Made by a program: the position numbers and the translations under genes
In this document: in pieces, positions 34,243-42,375 of the stretch
Layout of the letters: each line of letters opens with the position of its first letter
Numbering within the stretch: position 1 is the stretch's first letter
The notes under the pieces: generated by a model
Databases searched by the model: none
What the model was told of the DNA's origin: nothing
The model's input: the letters and a program-made list of their open reading frames with translations, nothing else
Source: Lachnospiraceae bacterium
GTDB taxonomy: Bacteria; Bacillota; Clostridia; Lachnospirales; Lachnospiraceae
DNA: 42,375 bases
Assembly (NCBI GenBank): GCA_031280955.1
Contig: JAITGA010000034.1
Coordinates: 1 to 42,375 of the forward strand
Reading direction: 5' to 3'

Positions 34243-35975
34243 AACTTATCAAGATGATAGCTTATGTTTTCACCAAAAGGCAAAAAGCAGGTATTGCTTT
34301 GCTATTGTTGGTCATCATCATCGGGGCGTTTTTGGAATTGGCGGGGGTTGCTATTATTATGCCTTTTATGGATGCGATTATTGACCCCAATTATGTAGAG
34401 TGGAACAAATATGCGGCTTATATCTATCAGCTCTTTGAGTTGGATTCAATATTACAGTTTATTATCTTGGTCAGCATTGCTTTGATTTTCATTTATATCT
34501 TCAAAAATATATTCATTATCTTCATGGGCAAAATGCAGTATCATTATTTGTGCAATTACCAAAGACAGTTGGCGGAAAAGATGCTCAAATGTTATATCCG
34601 CCAACCGTACCTCTATCATCTAAGGCATGGGAGTACGGAAATGATTCGTAACGTAAATGACGATGTTCGTAGTTTTTTCAATGTCGTCATCAATAGCATT
34701 CAACTCATCACTGAGGTATGTGTCTGTTTGGTGTTGGTCATTTTTTTGCTTTATCAGGATAGGTCGATTACGATCGGCATCTGTCTGGTACTGGTTTTTT
34801 TCACCTATGCTTATTTGTTTGTTATCAAGAAGAGAGTGAGTTTCATGGGTGAGGAAACCCGTAAATATATCCACAATATCAACAAAGGAATAGTCAATTC
34901 ATTTGCCGGCATCAAAGAGGTGAAGATCCTCGACCGTGAGAGGCATTTCGTCAGTAATTTCCAAGCAAACTACAAAGACTATGTCAACTTCCAGATAAAG
35001 TACTTTTTCTATGGACTATTACCCCGACCGCTGATGGAAACGGTCTGTATCGTGGGAATGTTGGGAGTGATAGTCTTGAAGCTGATCAGTGGTACCGACC
35101 CGACCTACTTCATTCCCACTATCTCTGTTTTTGCCGTGGCATCCCTGAGGATGATACCTTCCTTTAGTAGAATCGCCGTCAATATCAACAACATTACCTT
35201 TAGTATGCCGGCGGTGAAAGCGATTCACCGCTCATTAAAAGATATGGAAGAGTTGATGACGCAGATGGAAGAAAAAACTGTATATGAAAAAGAGCTTACA
35301 TTTAATGATTCAATAACCATAAGTGCCCTTGATTTTTGCTATCCCGGGGTGGGAAAACATGTTTTGTCAAAAGTTGATTTAATGATACCTAAGAATAAGT
35401 CAGTTGCTTTCGTCGGTCCGTCGGGAGAAGGAAAGACTACTTTGGCAGATATCGTTTTGGGCTTGTTGGTCGCCGAAAGCGGAGCGGTGATGGTAGACGG
35501 TATCGACGTTCGCCAAAACATTACTGCCTGGCATGAGAAGCTGGGCTATATCCCCCAAGCTATCTATTTAATGGAAGATACTATCAAGAGTAATATCGTC
35601 TTTGGCTTGCCGGAGGAAGAAATTGATGAAGAGCGTTTGTGGAAAGCACTCGAAGACGCACAGATGAAGGAATTTGTCCATGAATTGGTAGATGGTCTCG
35701 ATACCGAGGTGGGGGAGCGTGGTATCCGTTTGTCGGGAGGACAACGCCAAAGGATAGGGATCGCCAGAGCCCTTTACAACAATCCCGAGATTCTCGTTCT
35801 CGATGAAGCGACATCGGCTCTCGATAGTGACACCGAAAAAGCAGTAATGGATGCGATTGAGCGTTTGGCAGGACAAAAGACCTTAATTATTATTGCTCAT
35901 CGGCTGAGTACGATTGAAAATTGTGATATGGTCTATGAAGTGAGCAGGGGCATGGTCAAATGTACAAAATCCTAA
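34239..35975 (+). CDS. ABC transporter, lipid-linked glycan flippase type (PglK/MsbA-like)
   Basis: The 578-residue half-transporter has six membrane helices in residues 1-320 and a C-terminal ATPase with Walker A GPSGEGKTT, the signature RLSGGQRQR, Walker B ILVLDEATSALD and the H-loop IIAHRLST. The GAFLELAGVAIIMPFMD element near the first helix is typical of PglK-like glycan flippases. With a Wzy-like polymerase but no Wzx in the window, this protein probably moves the lipid-linked repeat across the membrane. I chose the ATG at 34239, overlapping the previous stop; the TTG at 34224 is also in frame. Confidence 0.88.
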   Translation: MKLIKMIAYVFTKRQKAGIALLLLVIIIGAFLELAGVAIIMPFMDAIIDPNYVEWNKYAAYIYQLFELDSILQFIILVSIALIFIYIFKNIFIIFMGKMQYHYLCNYQRQLAEKMLKCYIRQPYLYHLRHGSTEMIRNVNDDVRSFFNVVINSIQLITEVCVCLVLVIFLLYQDRSITIGICLVLVFFTYAYLFVIKKRVSFMGEETRKYIHNINKGIVNSFAGIKEVKILDRERHFVSNFQANYKDYVNFQIKYFFYGLLPRPLMETVCIVGMLGVIVLKLISGTDPTYFIPTISVFAVASLRMIPSFSRIAVNINNITFSMPAVKAIHRSLKDMEELMTQMEEKTVYEKELTFNDSITISALDFCYPGVGKHVLSKVDLMIPKNKSVAFVGPSGEGKTTLADIVLGLLVAESGAVMVDGIDVRQNITAWHEKLGYIPQAIYLMEDTIKSNIVFGLPEEEIDEERLWKALEDAQMKEFVHELVDGLDTEVGERGIRLSGGQRQRIGIARALYNNPEILVLDEATSALDSDTEKAVMDAIERLAGQKTLIIIAHRLSTIENCDMVYEVSRGMVKCTKS

Positions 35976-36907
35976 AAAAACTAGCTTCATTCGACAATCC
36001 CATTCATAGAAGATATATAATGTATAAATGGCGAATGAAGAAGAAATCATATGGCAGTGAAAATTCCGATAAGTGCTTTTATATCGTCCGCCGCTCTTCG
36101 GGAAATACAGGACTTTTTTCCTATGTATGTACCAATATGGGACAGGTAGCATATGCCTTGGAAGAGGGTTTCATTCCCATCATTGATATGCAAAATAATG
36201 CTAATATCTATTTACACGAAGAGGAAATAGGGGTAAAAAATGCTTGGGAGCTGTTTTTCGAGCAGCCATGTGGCTTCCGATTGTGTGATATCAGTAGAAG
36301 CAAAAACATTATTTTGGGTAATGGTATCATCGGTGATGTACCTTATCCCTCCATGAAAATGATAAAAGATGAAGCAGAGCTCATGAAATGGCGGACTTTG
36401 TTTCACGGCTACTTACAGATTAAAGACGAGATAGTATCCGAAATCGAAGCAAAGCAACAAGAGTTATTGGCGGGGAAGAGAATACTGGGGGTATTATGCA
36501 GGGGAACTGATTACACAAATGTGAGACCATCCAGGCATCCGGTTCAACCGACTTTGACGCAGATATTCGAAAAAGTAGATGAAGTTCTAGAAAACCAAAA
36601 GTGTGATATAATCTATCTGGCTACCGAAGATGAAGATGTTTACCAGGCATTTCTTTTACGTTACCAAGAAAAGCTCGTGACCATGCAGACACAACGCTAT
36701 CGCAATACCGGTGCAACCAATATCAATGAATTTATCGTAAAAAACAGTAATATTTATCAAAATAGCAGGGATTACTTAGTAAGCATCGCCCTTCTTAGCA
36801 GATGTAACTGTTTGGTAGCAGGTTGTACCAGCGGAACATACGCAGTACTTGCCATGAGTAAGGGATATGAGTACCAATACGTGTTTGATTTGGGGGTGTA
36901 TGAGTGA
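35960..36907 (+). CDS. Fucosyltransferase-superfamily-like protein
   Basis: The 315-residue protein contains FYIVRRSSGNTGLFSYV near the start and ILGVLCRGTDYTNVRPSRHP with a conserved R-G-T-D like the nucleotide-sugar site of GT23/O-fucosyltransferase relatives. The following strand-helix IIYLATEDEDVYQAFL and the late AGCTSGTYAVLAMSKG match the same fold. The acceptor and donor are unknown. It overlaps the ABC gene by 16 bases and the next gene by four (GTGA), so it is in the same operon. This is the third such enzyme in the window after 15057 and 30895. Confidence 0.7.
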   Translation: MYKILKKLASFDNPIHRRYIMYKWRMKKKSYGSENSDKCFYIVRRSSGNTGLFSYVCTNMGQVAYALEEGFIPIIDMQNNANIYLHEEEIGVKNAWELFFEQPCGFRLCDISRSKNIILGNGIIGDVPYPSMKMIKDEAELMKWRTLFHGYLQIKDEIVSEIEAKQQELLAGKRILGVLCRGTDYTNVRPSRHPVQPTLTQIFEKVDEVLENQKCDIIYLATEDEDVYQAFLLRYQEKLVTMQTQRYRNTGATNINEFIVKNSNIYQNSRDYLVSIALLSRCNCLVAGCTSGTYAVLAMSKGYEYQYVFDLGVYE

Positions 36908-38658
36908 GTGATAGGGTGTTAACTGATGCGAAAAAGCGTTGTTTGTTCAGTTTTGGGGTTTGCATCGTTTTCTTTCTTATAGTAGGTTATATCTTCCCGG
37001 TGCAATTTACGATAAATGATGATGTAGTGCAGATGTATATATTTGCGGGGTATTATTCGGGTACACCCCATTATTTCACCCCCCATACATCCATGTTTTT
37101 TGGTTTAATCATCAATGGCTTATATCACATTTTACCGCTGTTACCAATGTATACCATTTTTCTGGTCGGGGTGATGTTCATTTCCTGTTGGATAATTGTC
37201 TTTTGTGTTTTAGAAACTGCGAACCAACATATGACTCCCTTTAGCATCGCTGTTTCATTAAGTGTTTTTTTCCTGACTGTGTTTGCTCTGCCGGCGATTA
37301 TATCTATACAGTATACATTGGTTGCCGGTTTGGCAGCGGCAGCCTCATTGGCATTAGCCATCATCTATTCACCATCTGAACATCGAATATTCTATCCCAT
37401 CTTGATTATAGGTATGTTGATACTATCATATATTGTACGTGAAGATGTTCTCTATCCGGCGGCGGTTCTTATGGGTACCGTGATTATCTACAAAATAGTG
37501 AAATCGCGAAAAATAAAGCGTGATATGTTAGTTTTATCATTATTGCCTATCATTACTGTTTGTTTAATTGCATCCCTTGTGGTAGTGGAAGCGGTGGTAG
37601 AGAATACACCTTTTTATCATGAGCTTAATGAATATAAACAAGAGTCTTATGCTTTCATGGATTATAATATGGGTAGTGTAACGGCAGCAGAATTGGGATT
37701 GTCAGAGCATGAACTGGCAGTAATACGTGGTTTTTGCTATCTGACAGAAAATATAGGTGTTGAATTTTTCGCCAAGGCGAATGAAATAGCGGAAAGTAAG
37801 TCATTGAAATATTTTTCGAGGCGTGAATTTATTTTCGCCGCTTATAGATTATTTAGAGTATATGCTTCAAGTTACATATATTTATTACATCTATTAACTT
37901 TTTACATTATTTTCTCTTCTCATTATCTCGATCCGCAAAAATCAAAGTCACATAGAATCATAGGATATCATAACTTAAATGGTCTGTTTGCCGGTGCGAT
38001 ATTGCTAGTTATTCATGCGCTGATGGGGTATCTGTGTTTAGCAGGGCGCTTCCCCTGGCGTGTATTTTATGTATGTATTATCCTTATAGTTCCTTTTATG
38101 GTAATGAGTCTATGCGCAATTATTGCAAGATATGCTGACAATAAGAAAATCACTCATGTAATTATTGTCACCTTGGCTTTTACAACCTTACTAAGTATTA
38201 CATGGTATGATTTTAAAGGAGCTACAGAGAGTAAAGAAAGAAACTCATATAATGTTGAGATTATTGAGTCATATGCAAGAATACATCCCAACAATATATA
38301 CATATATGATAACTCAGTAATGAGTCAATATCTCCCGGCACCGTTCAAGATTTATCGGGAGAAACCACCGCTCAATTTGATGTTTTGGGGAGGTTGGAAC
38401 GCATTTACACCTACATGGTATAGTCAGCTTGAAGCAAATGGCTTGGAGAGTCTGGATTTTAGGTCATTTACAAAAGAGAATGTTTTCTTAATGACCAAAG
38501 ATCCGAGTTCGTATCATACCAGAGCTTTTACTAGTTATGTTGAGGAGTACTTCGGGGAAGCAGAGCGATACTTTAGAATAGTTGATGGCATATATGGGAA
38601 GGGTGCGTATATATTCATATTGAAGTATGATTATTGGGTTGATGACGGTGATGAGTAG
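36904..38658 (+). CDS. Polytopic membrane protein, probable GT-C glycosyltransferase
   Basis: The 584-residue protein has about 11 hydrophobic helices over residues 10-430 and an extracytoplasmic C-terminal domain of about 150 residues. The first external loop carries TINDDVVQMYIFAGYYSG with adjacent acidic residues, resembling the catalytic loop of lipid-phosphate-sugar-using GT-C enzymes. No named family is recognised. The GTG start overlaps the preceding TGA. A role in adding a side sugar outside the membrane fits the context; a Wzy-type role cannot be excluded. Confidence 0.65.
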   Translation: MSDRVLTDAKKRCLFSFGVCIVFFLIVGYIFPVQFTINDDVVQMYIFAGYYSGTPHYFTPHTSMFFGLIINGLYHILPLLPMYTIFLVGVMFISCWIIVFCVLETANQHMTPFSIAVSLSVFFLTVFALPAIISIQYTLVAGLAAAASLALAIIYSPSEHRIFYPILIIGMLILSYIVREDVLYPAAVLMGTVIIYKIVKSRKIKRDMLVLSLLPIITVCLIASLVVVEAVVENTPFYHELNEYKQESYAFMDYNMGSVTAAELGLSEHELAVIRGFCYLTENIGVEFFAKANEIAESKSLKYFSRREFIFAAYRLFRVYASSYIYLLHLLTFYIIFSSHYLDPQKSKSHRIIGYHNLNGLFAGAILLVIHALMGYLCLAGRFPWRVFYVCIILIVPFMVMSLCAIIARYADNKKITHVIIVTLAFTTLLSITWYDFKGATESKERNSYNVEIIESYARIHPNNIYIYDNSVMSQYLPAPFKIYREKPPLNLMFWGGWNAFTPTWYSQLEANGLESLDFRSFTKENVFLMTKDPSSYHTRAFTSYVEEYFGEAERYFRIVDGIYGKGAYIFILKYDYWVDDGDE

Positions 38659-38673
38659 GTAGTAACGGTGACT

Positions 38674-38774
38674 CGTCATTGCGAGCGTACTCCGTGCGCT
38701 ACGAAGTGTAATTTAACTCGCTGCGCGAGTATGCGAAACAACCCAACTCGTTAGCTAGTATGCGAAGCAATCCA
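38674..38774. repeat. Diverged copy of the palindromic intergenic element
   Basis: It opens CGTCATTGCGAGCG and ends GCGAAGCAATCCA, as in the complete copy at 8286-8389. Between are the hairpins GCGTACTCCGTGCGC and CTCGCTGCGCGAG. It separates the two large membrane-protein genes. Confidence 0.75.
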
Positions 38775-38780
38775 AAGAGA

Positions 38781-38797
38781 GAGGAGTTTCATAAATA
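38781..38797 (+). promoter_or_regulatory. Ribosome binding site pointing to an ATA start codon
   Basis: GAGGAG (38781-38786) lies eight bases before ATA (38795-38797), which is in frame with the large membrane protein. The frame is open from there and adds 14 residues rich in Lys, Arg and His. The nearest standard start, TTG at 38837, has no good ribosome binding site. Confidence 0.5.
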
Positions 38798-38836
38798 AAG
38801 AACAGGATACACAACAAACTACATAAAAGTCCTTAT

Positions 38837-41437
38837 TTGCTCTACACAATATTATTCATATTGATTTGGGCGATTATTTCATTACCCTTTATCTTGCGCG
38901 GGAATGGTCTGATACAAGAGGATGATAGCTTCAATCAATGCTTCCCTGTATTTATTTATACAGGCGATTACATTAGAGAAATACTGAGAGGGCGAGTTTA
39001 TCAGTTTGATTTTCGGCTTGGCTTAGGCGATGATGTAATTTCCACACTCGCATGGCATGGTTTGGGTGATATAATCAGATTTGTACCGTTGGTTGTTCTG
39101 AAAAATCATGCAGAGCTGTTATATATTTTAACAATGTTGCTCAAGTATTATTTGTGCGGAATTTCTTTTATAGTTTATAGCCACAAATATATAGATTGTA
39201 ACATGAGGAATTACAGCTTATTAATGAACGCTGGAGCTTTACTATATGCCTTCACTATTTTTGGATTTGTGGAAGGACTATGGTTTTGGGTAAAAATAAA
39301 TCCAATGATTATACTGCCGCTAATTTTACATGGCATTGATAATATTTTAGAGAATAGAAAAGAACTGTCAAAATGGCTTATAATCAGTCTGTTTATACAA
39401 GCTTTGAATGGTTTTTATTACTTATATATGACAATTATCATTGCTGCCATTTATTTTTTGGTAGTTTCCTTTGTCAGAAAAAAAAGCATTATCAAATATG
39501 GTTTTGCTGTTATGCGTCAAGGGTTTCTCGGAGTATGCCTTGGGGGTATCATCTTATTACCATCAATTATCGGTTTTTGGTCCAGCTCCAGAATTTCGGG
39601 GGGGGGGGGGCGATATGGAGTGAGTTTATATAGTTGGGAGTTTTACTATAACTCATTCAAATACTTGTTTATCCCCTCAGCATATGAATCAATTACTACT
39701 ATCTCAATAGTCTTATTGGCAGGAGCAGTAGTTATAATTACAGGAAAGAAACTAAAAGGCAATGATAGTGTTGAAAACAAGGAGTTTGCAATACTATGGG
39801 GGATTTGCGGATTACTTGTTTGTTTACCAATATTCAACAGTATCATGAATGGATTTTCATATAGTACCATTAGATGGTATTTTGCGATATTGTTGTTTGG
39901 AACAATAGCTACGGTTCTGGCAATGCAAGGTAGTAAACCATTCTCCCGAAAACCGACTACTGTTTTTTACATAATAGCTTTTTTATCGTTGTTTATCAAT
40001 CTGATATATAGTGATAGAGGACTAGGAGATATCCTACGCACGCTTTTCTATACTATAGTGATAATTATATTTCCATTTGTATGGAATCGAAAAAAGAACA
40101 GAGAGATATACCTGTTAACATATATAGTTGTCACTGTAATCGCAAGTGGTTTGTTAGTTTTCGGACCGAAAGTACTTGGCGGTTCTGGATTTAGTGCCGG
40201 ATTTAAGCTTTATGGTGCTTCGCTTTCGGAAATGAAGGAGAGTGTTGCCTCAATTGAAAGAAATGAGAATGAGTTTGAACGATTGGATGTTTATAGTTCA
40301 TCACTTGCAACCTCTTTAGTTTTAGATTATTATGGGACAGCTGCTTATTTTAGCATCCAAAATGCTTATATATATGAGTTCTTTCAAGAGTTGTATATTT
40401 CGCCAGGAATTCGTAGTGCTTCGCACATTATTAGAGGTTTAGATAGCCGAGTTGAGTTAGCTTCACTACTAGGGGTTTCTCAATATACAGATTTCGCTTT
40501 AGATGATGAAGATGAGCTAGAAGTAATTATTAGAGCAAATGAATATAAGCTGCCTCTTGCTTTTACTTATGATAACTGGATTAGCGAACATGACTTCCGG
40601 TTATTAAACCCATTGGACAAAACAAGTAACATGATAATAAATGCTGTATTGGAAGGAGAGATAGAGGGAAGCACATTATCAATGAACATACCAACGGTTT
40701 TTCCAAATGAAAGTGTTAGCATTGGCATTGAGTTACTTGATATTGATAGTTTAGATGATAGTTTTATGGTCATGAACAGCAGTACTATCAGGGTGTGGTT
40801 ACAAGATTTTAACTACTATAATGCAATAAGGAGTAAAGAATCAGAATTATTTGTAAAGCTCTCAGATTTTATTGTATATAATGGTGTAACTTCTGACATA
40901 ATAGTAGGTAATAAAAACTTACAACTGCGGAATCCAGATATTATCTACTACTTAGGTGTAGATGATTTTTGGGTTAATGTTACGGAGTTACAGGAGTTAA
41001 ATAATGAATACTACTTTGACATTCGTTTTCTCGATGAGAACCAATACTCACTATCAAACATCGAGGTTTACTACCATCCGATAAATATAGAGAATCTGGA
41101 AGAAAGAGCTAAAAATAGTTTGACGGATGTATATATCGGAACAAATGAAGTATCTGGACGAATTGTAACCGAAAAAGAAGAATTGCTATTCCTTTCCATC
41201 CCTTACAGCAAGGGTTGGACAGCATATGTGAATGGGGGGAAGACACCCATTTATCGCACCAACATTGCCTTTAGTGGCATACTGCTAGATCCGGGAGAGC
41301 ATAATGTGCGTATGGTTTATCGGAGTCCGGGGCTTTATGTGGGGATGGTTTTGAGTGTTACATCGTTGTTGTTGATTTTAGTTTGGATTTGGTGGGATAG
41401 AAAAAATAGGCTAAGTGCGAAAATTAAGTTTAGGTAA
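38837..41437 (+). CDS. YfhO-family large membrane protein (GT-C) with an internal G13 tract
   Basis: The 866-residue protein belongs by pattern to the YfhO family, thought to add sugars to teichoic acids or other surface glycans outside the membrane. About 12 helices occupy residues 1-440 and another near 840; the intervening 400 residues are an extracytoplasmic beta-rich domain. The first loop shows QEDDSFNQCFPVFIYTGDYI and FDFRLGLGDD, the family's acidic catalytic-type loop. G13 at 39598-39610 encodes Ser-Gly4. The start is uncertain: TTG at 38837 leaves almost no positive residues before helix 1, whereas ATA at 38795 has a ribosome binding site. Confidence 0.78.
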   Translation: MLYTILFILIWAIISLPFILRGNGLIQEDDSFNQCFPVFIYTGDYIREILRGRVYQFDFRLGLGDDVISTLAWHGLGDIIRFVPLVVLKNHAELLYILTMLLKYYLCGISFIVYSHKYIDCNMRNYSLLMNAGALLYAFTIFGFVEGLWFWVKINPMIILPLILHGIDNILENRKELSKWLIISLFIQALNGFYYLYMTIIIAAIYFLVVSFVRKKSIIKYGFAVMRQGFLGVCLGGIILLPSIIGFWSSSRISGGGGRYGVSLYSWEFYYNSFKYLFIPSAYESITTISIVLLAGAVVIITGKKLKGNDSVENKEFAILWGICGLLVCLPIFNSIMNGFSYSTIRWYFAILLFGTIATVLAMQGSKPFSRKPTTVFYIIAFLSLFINLIYSDRGLGDILRTLFYTIVIIIFPFVWNRKKNREIYLLTYIVVTVIASGLLVFGPKVLGGSGFSAGFKLYGASLSEMKESVASIERNENEFERLDVYSSSLATSLVLDYYGTAAYFSIQNAYIYEFFQELYISPGIRSASHIIRGLDSRVELASLLGVSQYTDFALDDEDELEVIIRANEYKLPLAFTYDNWISEHDFRLLNPLDKTSNMIINAVLEGEIEGSTLSMNIPTVFPNESVSIGIELLDIDSLDDSFMVMNSSTIRVWLQDFNYYNAIRSKESELFVKLSDFIVYNGVTSDIIVGNKNLQLRNPDIIYYLGVDDFWVNVTELQELNNEYYFDIRFLDENQYSLSNIEVYYHPINIENLEERAKNSLTDVYIGTNEVSGRIVTEKEELLFLSIPYSKGWTAYVNGGKTPIYRTNIAFSGILLDPGEHNVRMVYRSPGLYVGMVLSVTSLLLILVWIWWDRKNRLSAKIKFR
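39598..39610 (+). repeat. G13 homopolymer tract inside the YfhO-like gene
   Basis: Thirteen consecutive G bases lie between TC and CGATATGG at about codon 254. One base fewer gives GAT ATG GAG TGA and one more gives AGT GAG TTT ATA TAG, so either slip truncates the protein after roughly one third. Confidence 0.9.
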
Positions 41438-41488
41438 AGTGATTTACACACTTATCTTGGCAAAGCCACACTATCATGTTGCCGGCTC

Positions 41489-42358
41489 TCAGGAAAGAGG
41501 CCGTACTATTACCTCTCCGCCTTTGCCGCCTTTGCCACCTGTTGAGTGATTGCCATCACTGCCGTTATTTCCGTGATTACCGCTAGCACCGCGCTTACCT
41601 GGGCTTCCTCCGCTACCGCCCGAACCGCCTCTCCCTCTCTTTCCGGGTGTACCGCCATTTCCTCCGCAGGACTTTATCTCTATTATGCGTTGAGAACCGG
41701 TTCCATAGAGTACCGTAACATTAGCTCCGTTACCGCCGTTACCGCCTGATCCGCCTTCTCTACCATCACCGCCGTTACCGCCGTCTCCTCCTCTGCCGTG
41801 ATTTTTGTTGTTTGTACCACTACCTCCTCTTCCGCCATTGCCTCCGTTGCCGCCATCGCCGCCATTGCCGCCGTTGCCGCCGTAACTGTAAATTACTGTA
41901 TCAGTCGTTATTTCTTCGAGCATATGCGTAACAGAACCGGCATTGCTTCCGACACCACCATCGGTTCCTCTTGTTCCGTCACTGCCGCGCCCTCCGTTTT
42001 TAGCGTTGTCGCCGTCCTTCGCTCCATCAACGCCGTTTGCTCCTGAGGCACCGTGGGTTCCGTTTCCGCCGTGTCCGCCGTGTCCGCCGGATGCGAGAAT
42101 AGATGCCTGCGGAGTTACTCCGCTCATGGTTTCTCCAACAATCTTCTTTATTTTGTTGTGAGCGTTTCCGTTTAAAAACGAAAGTGTTGCTTTTCCGCAA
42201 AATGTGATAGTTCCAGCTTCAAAAGCAATCGTGCCGCCTTTCGCATCTACTGTTAGAGTTTTACCGTTTGCTATGCGGTAGTCGGTTGACGAGCTTCCGT
42301 AGTAATCTATTGTCAGCGGAAAAGAGGCTTTGTTAATGAGCTTTTCGTGCTGTTTCAC
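41489..42358 (-). CDS. Glycine-rich collagen-like protein
   Basis: The 289-residue protein has a non-repetitive N-terminal part of about 85 residues (FPLTIDYYGSSSTDYRIANG) and then roughly 190 residues dominated by GGx and GxN triplets (GGNGGDGGNGGNGGRGG). A short break (about 145-160, HMLEEITTDTVIYSYG) and a second break near VTVLYGTGSQRIIEIKSC interrupt the repeats. No signal peptide is visible. The GTG start overlaps the stop of an upstream gene (GTGA), so it is the second gene of an operon extending off the window. Function unknown. Confidence 0.75.
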   Translation of the reverse strand: MKQHEKLINKASFPLTIDYYGSSSTDYRIANGKTLTVDAKGGTIAFEAGTITFCGKATLSFLNGNAHNKIKKIVGETMSGVTPQASILASGGHGGHGGNGTHGASGANGVDGAKDGDNAKNGGRGSDGTRGTDGGVGSNAGSVTHMLEEITTDTVIYSYGGNGGNGGDGGNGGNGGRGGSGTNNKNHGRGGDGGNGGDGREGGSGGNGGNGANVTVLYGTGSQRIIEIKSCGGNGGTPGKRGRGGSGGSGGSPGKRGASGNHGNNGSDGNHSTGGKGGKGGEVIVRPLS

Positions 42359-42375
42359 CTTTCGGGAATCGCCAT
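42355..42375 (-). CDS. C-terminal end of an upstream gene, cut by the window edge
   Basis: The minus-strand frame reads MAIPER then TGA, overlapping the GTG of the glycine-rich gene by four bases. Too little is present to identify it, and the ATG seen may be internal. Confidence 0.4.
   Translation of the reverse strand: MAIPER

Noticed and set aside
41546..42161. Plus-strand Ala- and Pro-rich frames opposite the glycine-rich gene
   Set aside because: They are the expected complement of GGN-codon repeats and lack start signals.

Overview
The window looks like chromosome of a low-to-moderate GC Gram-positive bacterium, most likely a clostridial Bacillota. The reasons are strong AGGAGG-type ribosome binding sites, frequent GTG and TTG starts, near-consensus sigma-A promoters, and the housekeeping genes (a DagK/YegS lipid kinase, GlyA, a membrane-anchored family 3 glycosidase). 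No species can be named from the sequence alone.

Layout. (1) Positions 1-8235 hold housekeeping and accessory genes: lipid kinase (-), glyA (+), a 1.3-kb non-coding stretch with 111-bp tandem palindromic repeats and a strong promoter reading into a structured, probably RNA-encoding segment, a GH3 glycosidase (+), and an XRE regulator with an ABC exporter (-). (2) Positions 8286-17714 start with a palindromic mobile-type repeat and a good promoter, followed by a tight operon: a fused GT4-GT4 glycosyltransferase, GT4, radical SAM/SPASM, GT2, GT4, a GT11-type fucosyltransferase-like enzyme and a Wzy-like polymerase. (3) Positions 17712-26586 have their own promoter and a sugar-biosynthesis operon: a NeuB-cupin fusion, a ThDP enzyme, a HAD phosphatase, an NAD-dependent reductase/epimerase, a glucose-1-phosphate cytidylyltransferase-like protein, a 620-residue multidomain protein and a zinc-type methyltransferase. 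(4) Positions 26638-28432 on the minus strand hold a pyruvyltransferase-like gene and an MNT antitoxin gene overlapping a truncated HEPN remnant. (5) Positions 28509-41437 resume the glycan genes: GT2, FkbM methyltransferase, fucosyltransferase-like enzyme, the Fe-S/PMP dehydrase DdhC, a second radical SAM enzyme, a PglK/MsbA-like ABC transporter, another fucosyltransferase-like enzyme and two large polytopic proteins (GT-C/YfhO type). (6) The right edge carries a glycine-rich, collagen-like protein gene (-).

Together, regions 2, 3 and 5 read as one large surface-glycan (capsule, teichoic-acid-like or S-layer glycan) locus. Two observations stand out. First, three genes of the locus contain uninterrupted G tracts of 12, 13 and 8 bases inside the reading frame. 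For each, a one-base slip ends or scrambles the protein, which is the signature of phase-variable contingency genes. Second, region 3 together with DdhC combines a 3-deoxy-ulosonate synthase (NeuB), a ThDP carboligase of the YerE type, a phosphatase, a reductase and CDP-3,6-dideoxyhexose enzymes. I propose that this makes a long-chain 4-C-branched CDP-sugar, with the NeuB product serving as the 2-keto-acid donor for the ThDP enzyme. The pathway is an inference; the domain assignments are read directly from the proteins.
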